Shown here piece by piece: positions 31,840-41,419 of a stretch of DNA of 64,000 nt; positions within the stretch are counted from its first letter, which is position 1, and each line of letters opens with the position of its first letter. Source of the DNA: Thermothielavioides terrestris NRRL 8126 (Eukaryota; Ascomycota; Sordariomycetes; Sordariales; Chaetomiaceae); the NCBI RefSeq assembly GCF_000226115.1, contig NC_016457.1, positions 8,494,001 to 8,558,000 on the forward strand, in the 5' to 3' direction. Below the pieces are notes generated by a model that was not told where the DNA came from, ran no database searches, and saw only the letters and a list, made by a program, of their open reading frames with translations. The translations under genes and the position numbers were made by a program.

Positions 31840-33610
31840 ATGGCGCACCGGTCCCCCGGCGTGGCCGAGCGCAGCGAGCGCTGGGACCGCGACCGCTACG
31901 AGTTCGAGCGCGAGCGCGAGCGCGACCGCTACGGCGATGTCGTCCGCGAGCGCTTCGAGGAGGACGACGACCACGTCTACGTGCGCCGCGGGCCGTCCTC
32001 CTCCTCCCGCCCGCCGCCGCCGCCGCCGGTTCGGGATAACCGCGACTGGAATAGGAACAGGGATACCTGGGATAGGGATAGGGACAGGGACAGGGACACG
32101 AGGTCTGTCGAGCGACGGGTGCGGCGCGATGACGGTGAGGAGGATGAGCTTGTTTTCCGTGAGCGGCGGCGCGTGGTGTATGACGACGCGGAGCCGCGGG
32201 TGGTGCGGCGGCGGAGGCCGTCGTCGCCGCCGCCGCTGGCGCCGGCGCCCGAGGGGGAGCGCTCGCGCGTGGTGGTCGAGAAACAGCGGTACCGCAGCCC
32301 GTCGCCGTCGCCGGTGAGACGGCCGACCCGGCTGCTCCGGCGGCAGTCGAGCCTGGATATCTTCGACCGGAAGCGGGAGGAGTACGGCCCGCCGGCACGC
32401 CGCGAGGAGTACCGGGTGCCGCATTATGTCGACATCCCGCTGCCGAGGTCGAAGGCGCTGCCGCCGCCGAGAGGATACGTCGAGCGCGACTTTTACGACG
32501 AGATCCAGGTCTCCGATCCCCACCGGTACGGGGACGAGGATTTCCATGCGTATCCGGAGCGGGTGCGCGAGAGGGAGATTGTCCGTACCCGGCGGCGGCG
32601 GACGCGGAGCCGAGAGTCGAGAGCTACCAGCCACCGGAGGCGGTCTAGGTCGTCGAGCCGGAGCAGTTCGAGGAGCAGCAGCGGCAGGACCGCGCTGACG
32701 GCACGGGGCGAGTACCCCAAGAAGGGCAAGACGCGCATCCCCGCTCGGCTGGTGTCGAAGCGGGCGCTGATTGACCTCGGGTATCCGTATGTGGACGAGG
32801 TGAGCTGAATCGCGACTCGCTCGGGAGCGTTAGTACCCCGATACTGACTGCGATGCAGGGCAAAGTCATCGTCGTGCAGAAGGCGCTCGGGCAGCAGAAC
32901 ATCGACGACCTCCTCAAGCTCAGCGACGCCTACAAGAAGGGTGAGGGGCCTCCCCCCACCCCCTTCCCCCTGCCCCCTGCAGACCTGCTACTGACTCGTA
33001 TGTACCAGGCGAGCTCGAAGTCATCGCCGCACGCCCCAGAGCAGGCGACGTCATCGAGGAGCGCGTCGAGCGCCGCACCGAGGTTTGGGAAGGCGCCGCG
33101 GCCGTGCCCCCCGCGGCCCCGGCCCCCCCTCCGGCGCCTGCCGCCCGCGGCTCCGGCGTCAGCCCGGTGATCGTGCAAGCCGACCCGCCGGTCGAAGTCG
33201 TCAAGACAACCGTCGTGCGCGACGTGTCCCCGACCCACACATACACGGCCTCTTCCTACGACACCTCGACCTCGTACGACACCTACACCACCACCACCAC
33301 CACCACCAGCAACTCGACAGCCGCCACGCCGGTCATCGTCGAGGCCCGCCCGCGCGAGGAGTCAGCCCGCGTGCCCGTCGGGCCGGTCGTGCTCGCCGCC
33401 GGCGGCAGCGGCAGCCACCATCGTCACCACCATCGCAGCCGGAGTCGTGGTGGCGAGCTCGTGCGCGCCGAGCGCCTCAGCACCGGCGAGCTCGTCCTCT
33501 ACGAGGAGCAGGTCGAGCAGATCCAGGAGCCGGCGCGGGGCGCGGGCGTGAGGATTGAGAGGGACCGGAGAGGTAGGCTGTCTATTAGCGTGCCGAAGTA
33601 TCCGCGGTGA
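31840..33610 (+). CDS. arginine/serine- and acidic-rich fungal protein (DUF8035-like)
   Basis: Three exons: 31840-32799, 32859-32940 and 33009-33610; introns of 59 and 68 nt; 547 aa. The N-terminal ~150 residues are charged repeats (RYEFERERERDRYG, WDRDRDRDRDTRS) and poly-Pro. The middle holds DEVVFRERRR-like DELVFRERRRVVYDDAEPRV, then an RS block (RRRSRSSSRSSSRSSSGR). A short folded-looking module spans the exon junctions: KKGKTRIPARLVSKRALIDL, GYPYVDEGKVIVVQKALG and LLKLSDAYKKGE. The C-terminal part has Thr/Ser runs, poly-His and RAERLSTGELVLYEEQVEQI. The KTRIPARLVSKRALIDLGYP segment fits the fungal DUF8035 family as I recall it. Role unknown; RS content suggests nuclear or RNA association (inference). 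Confidence 0.78.
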
Positions 33611-33629
33611 GGTTGTGGTGGTGGTGGTT

Positions 33630-33702
33630 GGGGGGGGGGGGGGGGTGTGAGGGGGTGCGTTTGGCTTTCTTTTTTTTTTTTTTTTTCTTTTTTTTTTTTT
33701 TT
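33630..33702. repeat. G16 and interrupted poly-T homopolymer block
   Basis: A run of 16 G (33630-33645) is followed within 30 bp by an interrupted ~34-nt T tract (33669-33702). It sits exactly between the stop of the RS-rich gene and the truncated dehydrogenase. Such tracts are prone to assembly error. Confidence 0.8.
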
Positions 33703-33759
33703 GGAGGGGGAGGCCGGCAGCTGGAGGGGGAGGGTAACGGTGGTGGTGGAGGTGGTGGT

Positions 33760-34621
33760 GGTAGTGGTCGTGGTGGCGAAGGCGGGCGGTTGGATTATCT
33801 GCTGCTGAATGCCGCGATGACGTATCCCGTTGGCGACGGCGGGGTGCGCGGCAGGTGGTCTGACGCGGTGGTGGTGAATCACTTTGGTGAGTGGGCCCCG
33901 TGGGCATGGGAAGGCTACAGGTGGCCGTGATCGCGTGTGAAAGTTTGGGAGAGGGCAGGCTGACTGAAGGGACTGGTGATGCTACGCGCGCAGCCCAGCA
34001 TTATCTACTGCACCTGCTCAGGGAGAAGCTGGTTGAGTCGAAGGCGAGGATCGTGGTTGTGTCATCGGGCGTGATACGGCAGGTTACGGACCCAGGTCTG
34101 TCCCCCCTTACTCTGATATCCCTGTACGTTGGCTGACCCATCGCAGCTGTCCTCGCGCACGACCTCCAGGCCGGGTCGGGCGTCGAGCCCATGAAGACCT
34201 ACTGCCAGACCAAGTTCGTGCAGCTGCTCAGCGCGCACTGGTGGCGCCGCCAGCTCAAGGACCAGTGCACCGTTGTGGCCGTCTCGCCCGGCCTCATCCC
34301 CGGAACCGGCCTCGGCCGGGGCGCAGGCATGACGGCGACCATGGACATGCCCGATGCGAAGTCAGTTCCTGAAGGTAAATTGGGTTTTGTGTGGATATCC
34401 CTATCAACGAAGCAGACTAACCTCGGCTGGCAGGAGCACGAAGCATCCTGGCCGCGTTCACGCGCGACGACTTCCCCGAGGATCCCGATCAGATCTTCCT
34501 GACCAGCTGGGGCGAGTGGTGGAGCAAGGACGTCTATTCCCTGACTCTGGACAAGGCGCTTCAGGACAAGTGGTCGCCGAGCAAGGACGAGATGGAAAAC
34601 GATGATGCTTTCACCCGCTGA
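33760..34621 (+). pseudogene. short-chain dehydrogenase/reductase lacking its N-terminal Rossmann segment
   Basis: Coding continues over four segments: ~33760-33886, 33994-34095, 34147-34374 and 34434-34621, with good GT..AG joins. They give LDYLLLNAAM (the NAA/NAG strand), a catalytic-Ser strand IVVVSSGV, the YxxxK catalytic motif in MKTYCQTKFVQL, VVAVSPGLIPGTGLGR and a normal C-terminus. Missing is the first ~80-90 residues, including the TGxxxGIG cofactor loop. Only 150 bp of homopolymer and G/T-rich sequence separates LDYLLL from the upstream gene's stop. It is either a 5'-truncated pseudogene or a collapse of the assembly at the poly-G/poly-T block. A start in the Gly-rich stretch would not make a functional SDR. 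Confidence 0.72.
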
Positions 34622-34844
34622 GCAGTTGCTGGCTGCGTTTGCTTTTTAAACCACCGGTCCGTCGCAACTAGACACTGCCGCTGTTATCTATTCGGTTCTC
34701 AACCCTCGCTGATGCGCTATTCTATGAAGAGAGCACATCTTGGCCTAGCCAAATAGCTACCTATCCAACACCGATCCAAACACACCACCCAGCTTCGGCA
34801 ATCACCACACAGCCCCCTTGTTTCGGCGCTCCGTTGCATCAACG

Positions 34845-36017
34845 TCAGTGGCCGGTGGAGATCCCCCCTTCCACGGACTCGCTAGCCAGAGTCTGCTCGT
34901 CGTTCAGTTTCGGGTTCCGCAGCACGGCGGCGAAGCCGATGAGCGGCACGCACAGGCAGATGCCCGTGATGGTGAGCAGGCGCTGGGCGTACTTGTACGA
35001 GTCGATGACAGCCTGGCGCTCGGGCGTACCGACGGGATAGGCGGCCGAGAAGGTGAACGGGTCGGCGTAGGCGAGCGAGGACAGCGTGACGTTGCCGAAC
35101 GGCGCCAGCCGCTGGTCGAGCTGGCCCGGCAGGACCTGGGTCCAGATGGCGCCCGAGACGGCGCCGCCGAAGGCCGAGCCGAGGTTGTACGTGGCCAGGT
35201 AGAGGCCCGTCATGACGGCGAGGCGCTCGTGCTGGAGCACGGCCTGCAGCGAAGCCTGCGCCGGGTAGGGGAACATGCCGCCGGCGATGCCGAGGAGCAC
35301 CTGCGCGCCGATGACGCCGGCGCGGCTCGAGCTGTCGGCGTCGCCGCGGTAGCGAATCAGGAGGCCGAAGGCGACCATGAAGAGGCATGTGCCGGCGACG
35401 ATAAAAACCTTGAGGCGGCGGACCTTGAAGACAATGAAGCCGAGGATGCAGCCAGACACGACGCTGAAGAAGCTGTAGAAGGACGACACGCGCGTGGCCG
35501 TCATGGTGTCGAAGTCGAAGGCGACCGAGAGGACGGTAAACAGGTAGTCACCCTGCATGTACCAGGACCAGTTGAGCAACACGGCGATGCCCAGAGCGCC
35601 CCAGACCGCACGGTCCTTCATGAGATCGAAGGGCACGAGCGGGTGCGGGGCGCGCAGCTGCCAGAGAATGAAGACGGGGATGGTGACGATGCCGACGATG
35701 AGGGGCGCCAGGACGTGGGCGGCTGTCCAGGACGACGCGAAGCCCCCGGCAGTGGTCAAGGGCACGAGGATGAGGGCGAAAACGGCAATTATCAGGATGA
35801 TGCCGATGACATCGAGACGCCAGAAGAGGTCGACCAGGAAGGGGCCCCACGGGCGGTTCTTGAGGGCCTCGCCGTACTTCTCCATCGCGCCCTGCTTGCG
35901 CGCGCGGTGGCCAACGATTGCCAGACTGAGGATTAGGGGCATGGCACAAACGGAATAGATGATGCACCACATGCCGACGCCCCAGCGCCTAGTCGGTGAT
36001 TGTCAGCTATGTTGTTG

Positions 36018-36082
<65 letters not shown>

Positions 36083-36758
36083 GAGCAGACTTCAAAGTAG
36101 CGTGGGAACATACCAGGAGGTGACACCCAGGACAGCCTGGGAGATGTTCCCGCTCACCCAGGTGGTGATGAGGAAGGGAGTGGCCGGGATGTAGCTGAAC
36201 AGGAGGCGGGCCCGCGTCGAGGTGATGTCGGCGACGATGACCTCGACGAGCAGGATGATCATGGTGTAGCCGATCTGGTAGATGATGGCGCCGGCCGCGA
36301 AGGTCGAGACATTGTTTGAGACGGTCTCGACGACGGTGCCGAGCACGTAGAAGAAGACGGACAAAGCGACGAGCTCGGCGCGGCCGAAGATGTCGGCGAT
36401 CCTGCCCGCGGTGGGCTGGGCGGCGGCGGCAATGACGGACCGAAGCACGTTGACGGTGGCCCAGCAGCGAGTGCTGCGAGAAAGAGGCGGTGGCATAAGG
36501 CTGGTACGTGTAGCGCAGCGTGCCATCCAGGCCGTAGGCGAAGGCGACGAGGAAGACGCCGACAAAAATGAAGACGCGGTCCCAGGTGGTCAAGACCGAA
36601 GCCAGCGCCTCTACGCGGCGGACGCCGGGCGACTTGTCGTTCATACGGGGCGGAGAGCGGCCGTCATCGCCAGTACCCTGGGATTTAGAATCGCCCTGCA
36701 GGTAAGACGGGATGTTACCGTCGGTACCAGCCATTGCCGTTGCCGTTGCCGTTGCCAT
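34845..36758 (-). CDS. siderophore-iron transporter, MFS SIT/ARN family (one-base frame break)
   Basis: Two exons, 36758-36114 and 35988-34845, split Trp codon, ~595 aa once one extra base is discounted. A hydrophilic N-terminus ([20 protein letters not shown]) precedes [20 protein letters not shown] and [16 protein letters not shown]. The Y-LD-T-R-TYQ-YAT block is characteristic of MirB/Sit1-type siderophore importers. [20 protein letters not shown] and about 14 helices follow, ending [10 protein letters not shown]. The frame changes by one base near 36460-36470 (GGG where GG is expected) and total exon length is 1 mod 3. It is a pseudogene or a sequencing error. The intron (35989-36113) contains a 60-nt sense-strand poly-A. 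It should import ferric-siderophores at the plasma membrane. A GATA-type palindrome lies upstream. Confidence 0.88.
36022..36081. repeat. 60-nt poly-T (poly-A on the gene strand) inside the siderophore transporter intron
   Basis: Uninterrupted run of 60 T on the + strand, occupying about half of the 125-nt intron. The true length is uncertain in any short-read assembly. Confidence 0.85.
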
Positions 36759-36946
36759 ATTCGCATGCTAAAGTGCAGAAACGATCGGCAGTGCACCTGA
36801 GTATATTTTCTCTCAAGACACCGACAGTTGGTGTATTGGGCCCCCTCCATCTTGAGCGATTTTACTGCGAGGGGCTGCCATACTGGGTGCCTCGTGCAAC
36901 CCTTGCACACCCTTGCACACGCTGACCCGAGACGGAGATGAGAAAT

Positions 36947-36965
36947 TTATCCGATGATCTGATAA
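36947..36965. promoter_or_regulatory. palindromic GATA-type (SRE/SreA-like) candidate operator
   Basis: The 19 bp read TTATCCGAT, g, ATCTGATAA: two inverted half-sites of the form ATC-N-GATAA sharing one central base, centred about 198 bp upstream of the siderophore transporter start. The right half-site matches the ATCWGATAA consensus reported for the iron-responsive GATA repressors (SreA/SRE). The left one differs only at W (G). A site in this location fits iron-repressed transcription of a siderophore transporter. Binding is inferred, not shown. Confidence 0.6.
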
Positions 36966-37702
36966 CGGGTGTGCCTTCCTAAACGGGCTGCACAGGGATC
37001 AAGGGAGTGGGGTAGCCACCACACAACTCCGGCACTTTGCGGATCCGTACAGTACGGGTGTTTTGCAGCTACACCGTACGCTTTATTCAGACACATACAC
37101 TAGAAGCAACAAAAGGCGCTTGCCCCCGGCCAGCCCATGCCTTGGATCAACTTTGTGCCAGGGCATACCTCTGTACAATATGCCCAAAAGCTGGATTATG
37201 GCGGGGATGACACTTATCAAACGAAAATCTGCTCCCAGCGGGCAACTACCTTTTTTTTGGGCAGAAAGCCACCCCAGGGCCCAGAATATGCGAGGTAGCG
37301 CACTGGCCTGCTCCTGCTTCTCCGAGCCGGAGACCCCGGTGGGGCCGATGGAAAGGTTTCCAGGAATACTATAATCCGTACCTTAGTGAAGACTAGGTAC
37401 GGATCAGTGCACAACGAATCTCATTCCGTCAAAGCGATGGCGAGAAACTGTCAGCCTCTAATAAGGAGGACAGCCTGCTATCATACTCACACTCTGAAAC
37501 GATACAATAGATCGTGCTATCGGGACGCTGCAAGACGCCCAGTCTCAAAAGCACCACACATGGCTCGACGGCATGGACGAGTTGAGATTTATGTCCTGCC
37601 ATCTGTAAGTGTAGGCTGCGCATTGATGACATGGTGACGGGACGGGGGGGTGTGGAGGGGGTGGGGCCTGACTAGGCTGCTGGGCCCAGCCGGTAGACGT
37701 TA
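36966..37702. other. intergenic region
   Basis: About 740 bp upstream of the operator and before the first of the paired miniature elements. No supported gene. Confidence 0.45.
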
Positions 37703-38071
37703 AAGAGGTCCCGCCAAGACTAATTTCGGCCAATTGTCGGCAATGTTTTTACACCGTCAGTACGTCGCCAAGATCGCTATAGGGTTTGCACTATCGCCAA
37801 GGGTTAGTTTACCGGGGGTATAGGGGGCAGCGCTAGCCCCCTGCTAGTTAAGATTTAGGTTAAGGTTAGGATATAGGTTATAGTTAGGGTATAGATTATC
37901 CTCATTTTCTTTTTTTTCGATTTGGTTGAGGTATCGTAAAGTTGTTGTTGTTACAAGTCTTTACGATTTTACATTGTTGATGTTCGAAGTCGTAGCGGCC
38001 CCGCTCACCCTTGGCGATTTGTAATTACTTATACACAGTAGTCTCTGAAATTAGTCTTGGCGAGACCTCTT
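37703..38071. mobile_element. TA-flanked miniature element, copy 2 (369 bp), transition-rich
   Basis: Same orientation as copy 1, flanked by TA at 37701-37702 and 38072-38073. The left end is AAGAGGTCCCGCCAAGACTA. The right end has one C-to-T-type change (cgagacctctt). Compared with copy 1 it carries many C-to-T and G-to-A changes (for example in the telomere-like core at ~37857-37900), as expected from RIP-type decay. No coding capacity. Confidence 0.85.
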
Positions 38072-38161
38072 TAACGACGACCGCCTAGCCATGGTCTGTT
38101 CCTACAAGCAGTGAAATTGTAGCGGTGGCTTGAAACTAGGGTGCTTAGCTAGTTATTCTTA

Positions 38162-38531
38162 AAGAGGTCCCGCCAAGACTAATTTCGGAACCTACCGCTT
38201 ACAAGTATTTACAAATTGCCGTGAAGGAGCAGGGTCGCTACGACTTTGAGCAACATCAACAACGAAGAATCGTAAAGACTCGTAGCAACAACTTCGCAAA
38301 ACCTCAACTAAATTGAAAAAAAAAGAAAACGAAGTTAACCTATACCCTAACCTTGACCCTTACCCTAACTATAACCCTTACCCTAACTAGCGGGGGGCTA
38401 GCGCCGCCCCCCGTACCCCTAGCGAAGTAACCCTTGGCGATAGTGCAAACCCTATGGTGGTCTTGGCAGGGTACTGACGTTGTAAAAACATTGCCGACAA
38501 TTGGCCGAAATTAGTCTTGGCGGGACCTCTT
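38162..38531. mobile_element. TA-flanked miniature element, copy 3 (370 bp), inverted
   Basis: The reverse complement of copies 1 and 2, flanked by TA at 38160-38161 and 38532-38533. It lies 86 bp beyond copy 2's right flank, so the two form an inverted repeat of ~370-bp arms. The core (38337-38390) holds CCCTAA-like telomere-type repeats beside an A-rich tract. It ends ~105 bp upstream of the RNase H-like gene start. Confidence 0.85.
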
Positions 38532-38636
38532 TAAGATCCAGCACCCTCTCGCCTTTGTCGCTCCCCCACTTTTCTTCAAAAGGACCTTCTGTGTACACTA
38601 GGTCTCTTCCCCTCTGTTCGGTCGGTCATACACACC

Positions 38637-39506
38637 ATGGAGTCGGGGGTCTACGTCCTTCCTCCTAGCCAGGACGCCGGGCCCTCCCGCCGGCTGACCC
38701 GCTGCTCTCAGGTGCGACCGGCAACCATCTTCGTGCCGCAGGACCGCACCCTGTCCCCCGAAGAGCACTTCCCCTTGCAGACCATCTCCGCGCCCGGCCG
38801 CCCCCCCTTCCCGCGCTTCATCAATCGCTTCGATAGCCGCGAGATCCTGCTCGTCATCGACGGCTCCTGTGTCAACAACGGCCGCCACGCCGACCCACAG
38901 CGAGACCCCGTCGGCGGCTGCGCCTTCATCTTCAAAGGCTCCTCCTCCTCCTCCCCTCCATCTTCCACCAGACAGCCAGCCGCAGGCAGCATCGCCTTCC
39001 GGCTGGAGCGCCGGGGCCCGCGCGGCGACGCGGCGCCGCACACGTCCAACCGCGCCAAGCTGCGGGCCGTGATCGCGGCGCTGCAGTTCCGCGCCTGGGC
39101 CGGCGAGGGCTGGCGGCGCGTCGTCGTGCTCACCGACCTCGAGTACATCGTCTGGGGCGCCACCCGGTGGCTGCCGCGGTGGGTGGCGCGGCGGTGGCGC
39201 AAGCCGCCGTCATCGCCGTCGTCGTCGTCGTCGCGGCGCGGGAACGGAGGAGGCTGGCGCGGGTACGGGTGCCGCGGCTGCTACAGGAACCGGGACCTGT
39301 GGGAGGAGCTGCAGGCGAGGATCGAGGAGCTGTGGGCTCACGGGTGTGAGGTGTCGTTTTGGTTGGTGAGGGGCGTGGGCCAGGGGGGAAGGGGAGGAGG
39401 AGACGGGGTGATTGCGCGGGCGAAGGAGGCGGCCAGGAGGGCGGCGAGGTCGGGGCCTGTGGAGGAGGTGGAGATGTTTACGAAGTTGTGTGGGATTATG
39501 GTGTGA
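38637..39506 (+). CDS. RNase H-like protein with substituted catalytic glutamate
   Basis: Single exon, 289 aa. The RNase H fold is visible from ILLVIDGSCVNNG (first catalytic Asp) through GGCAFIFKG, SNRAKLRAVIAALQFRAWAG, VVVLTDLEYIVWGATRWL, NRDLWEELQARIEEL, EVSFWLVRGVG and GDGVIARAKEAARRA (candidate last Asp). Typical family members have NRAEL; here the Glu is Lys (AAG), removing one of the four D-E-D-D metal ligands. TDLEY replaces the more usual TDSEY. A Ser-rich insert (~residues 102-112) and a second Arg/Ser-rich insert (~185-210) interrupt the fold. Catalysis is therefore doubtful. The start codon lies ~105 bp after an inverted miniature element. Confidence 0.82.
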   Translation: MESGVYVLPPSQDAGPSRRLTRCSQVRPATIFVPQDRTLSPEEHFPLQTISAPGRPPFPRFINRFDSREILLVIDGSCVNNGRHADPQRDPVGGCAFIFKGSSSSSPPSSTRQPAAGSIAFRLERRGPRGDAAPHTSNRAKLRAVIAALQFRAWAGEGWRRVVVLTDLEYIVWGATRWLPRWVARRWRKPPSSPSSSSSRRGNGGGWRGYGCRGCYRNRDLWEELQARIEELWAHGCEVSFWLVRGVGQGGRGGGDGVIARAKEAARRAARSGPVEEVEMFTKLCGIMV

Positions 39507-40048
39507 GGGCTGGTAGGGCGGGCTTGTCTGGCAGCCGGGGATGGCAGCTGCCCTCCATGTAGGACTGCCCTCTATGTAGGAATCCTGAACTGCGAGACAC
39601 CTGACAGTTGCGGGAAGCGACTGCCTGCTTGTCGAGGCCTGATTCCGCAACCAAAACCCCCGAGGACAAACAAAATACGAGATCCTCTGCAGGTAGGGAA
39701 ACGCGGAACCGGCACAGATAGCTCCCAACATTCGTGTGCTGTTAACATGGGCCTGGATAAGTGAATGCTCGCTCCACAGCCTTCAACCGTGTAAGTTATC
39801 CATTGGGAAGCGACTTGCGGCATTCGGCAATCGGCTTTCGATTCGGCAAGTGGGACGGGGTGTGGGTACACGGCGGGTGCTGTGGGGCAGCGGGTTGCAT
39901 CGGGAGATGCCCCGCGTCCTACAAAAACGGCCCGAGAGATGGATTGAGCAGATCAAGCAGACCAAGCATATCAAGCAGACCAAGCAGACCAAGCAGGCCA
40001 AGCAAACGGTTCTCATCGTCGTCATCGTACGCCACCCGGTCAACCACG
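39507..40048. other. promoter/5' UTR of fumarylacetoacetase with 9-bp minisatellite
   Basis: 542 bp. It contains six ~9-bp units of the type accaagcag at about 39950-40005, directly upstream of the start codon. The FAH reading frame stays open upstream to an ATG at 39761, but that extension does not look like protein. Confidence 0.5.
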
Positions 40049-41419
40049 ATGGCTAGCTCGTGGGTGCCGGACGTCGACCCGGCCAGCGACTTCTCGCTGG
40101 CCAACATCCCGTTCGGCATCATCTCGACTCCCGACAACCCCGCCCCGCGCGTGGCCGTGGCCATCGGCTCGCACGCGCTCGATCTCGCCGCGCTCGCCGC
40201 CCACTCGGACATCCTCACCACCCTCTTCCCGGACATCCCCGCCCTCGCGGACGCCGTCTCCCAGCCGACGCTCAACGCATTCGCCGCGCTGGGCCGGCCC
40301 GTCCACCGGCGCGTGCGCGCCGGCCTGCAGGACCTGCTCTCGACCACGGGCTCGCGCGCGCCGCTCCTGCGCGACGACCCCGGCCTCCGCGCGCGCGCCC
40401 TGCGCCCCCTGCGCGAGGTCGCCATGCACCTGCCCATGGCCGTCGGCGACTACACGGACTTCTACGCCGGCTACCACCACGCGCACGCCGTCGGCACCAT
40501 GTTCCGCGGCCCAAACGCCGCGCTGCAGCCCAACTACCTGCACCTGCCCGTCGGCTACCACGGCCGCGCCTCCAGCCTCGTGGTCTCGGGCGCGCCCGTG
40601 CGCCGGCCCGTCGGGCAGATATTGCTGCCGGGCCCGGAGGGGGCAGGGGAGGCGAGCCGGCCGGCGACGGGCCCGTCGCGCAAGCTGGATTTCGAGCTGG
40701 AGCTGGGCTGCTTTGTCGGCAGGGGCAACGAGATGGGCAGGGCGGTGCCGGTGGGCGAGGCGGAGGAGTGCATTTTCGGGTACGTTCTGCTGAACGACTG
40801 GAGTGCGAGAGATATTCAGAAGTGGGAGTACGTGCCGCTGGGGCCGTTTAATGGCAAGAACTTTGCGACCACCGTCAGCCCGTGGGTGGTGCTCGCCGAC
40901 GCGCTCGAGCCGTTCCGGACGAGGCCCATCGAGAACCCGACGGAGCTGCAGGACTATCTGAAAGAGGGGAGGGAGGACAGTGTCTTTGACATCCGGCTAG
41001 AGGTGGATTTGACGAGTGAGTCCCCACAGCATGGGTCGTCTGTTCTTCGTGGTTGATGCTGACGAATCCGCGCAGCCGCCGAGGGCGACACCACGACCAT
41101 CGCGCGCACCAGCTCCAAGCACCTGATCTGGTCGTTCCCGCAGATGATTGCGCACCACACAGTGGGCGGCTGCCCGCTGCGCACGGGCGACCTGCTCGGC
41201 TCCGGCACCATCAGCGGACCCGGCGGCGCCGGCGAGCGGGGCAGCCTGCTGGAGATGACGGAGAACGGGAAGAAGGAGGTGTTGTTGGCCGGGATGGACG
41301 CGCGCACGTTCCTCAAGGACGGCGACAGCATCACGCTGCGGGGGTTCTGCGGGCCCGACGGCGCGAGGGTCGGCTTCGGCGAGTGCAGGGGCCGTATCTA
41401 CAGCGCCGTGCAGCGGTGA
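40049..41419 (+). CDS. fahA: fumarylacetoacetase
   Basis: Two exons, 40049-41015 and 41076-41419 (60-nt intron), 436 aa. The start MASSWVPDVDPASDFSLANI is the conserved N-terminus. The N-terminal SH3-like domain holds IPFGIISTPDNPAPRVAVAI. The catalytic domain has VGDYTDFYAGYHHAHAVGTM (catalytic Asp and His), PVGYHGRASSLV, LDFELELGCFVG (metal-binding Glu residues), NDWSARDIQKWEYVPLGPFN (metal Asp and active-site Lys) and the C-terminal WSFPQMIAHHTVGGC with GDLLGSGTISGP. It hydrolyses fumarylacetoacetate to fumarate and acetoacetate, the last step of tyrosine/phenylalanine breakdown. The other genes of that pathway are not in this window. Length matches the family (~420-435 aa). Confidence 0.96.

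Noticed and set aside
34818..35936. 372-codon + strand frame rich in Asp, Glu and Arg
   Set aside because: Antisense of the siderophore transporter, whose membrane helices are unmistakable on the other strand.
39761..40048. N-terminal extension of fumarylacetoacetase from an upstream ATG
   Set aside because: The frame is open, but it runs through a minisatellite and lacks protein-like composition. The conserved N-terminus begins at 40049.
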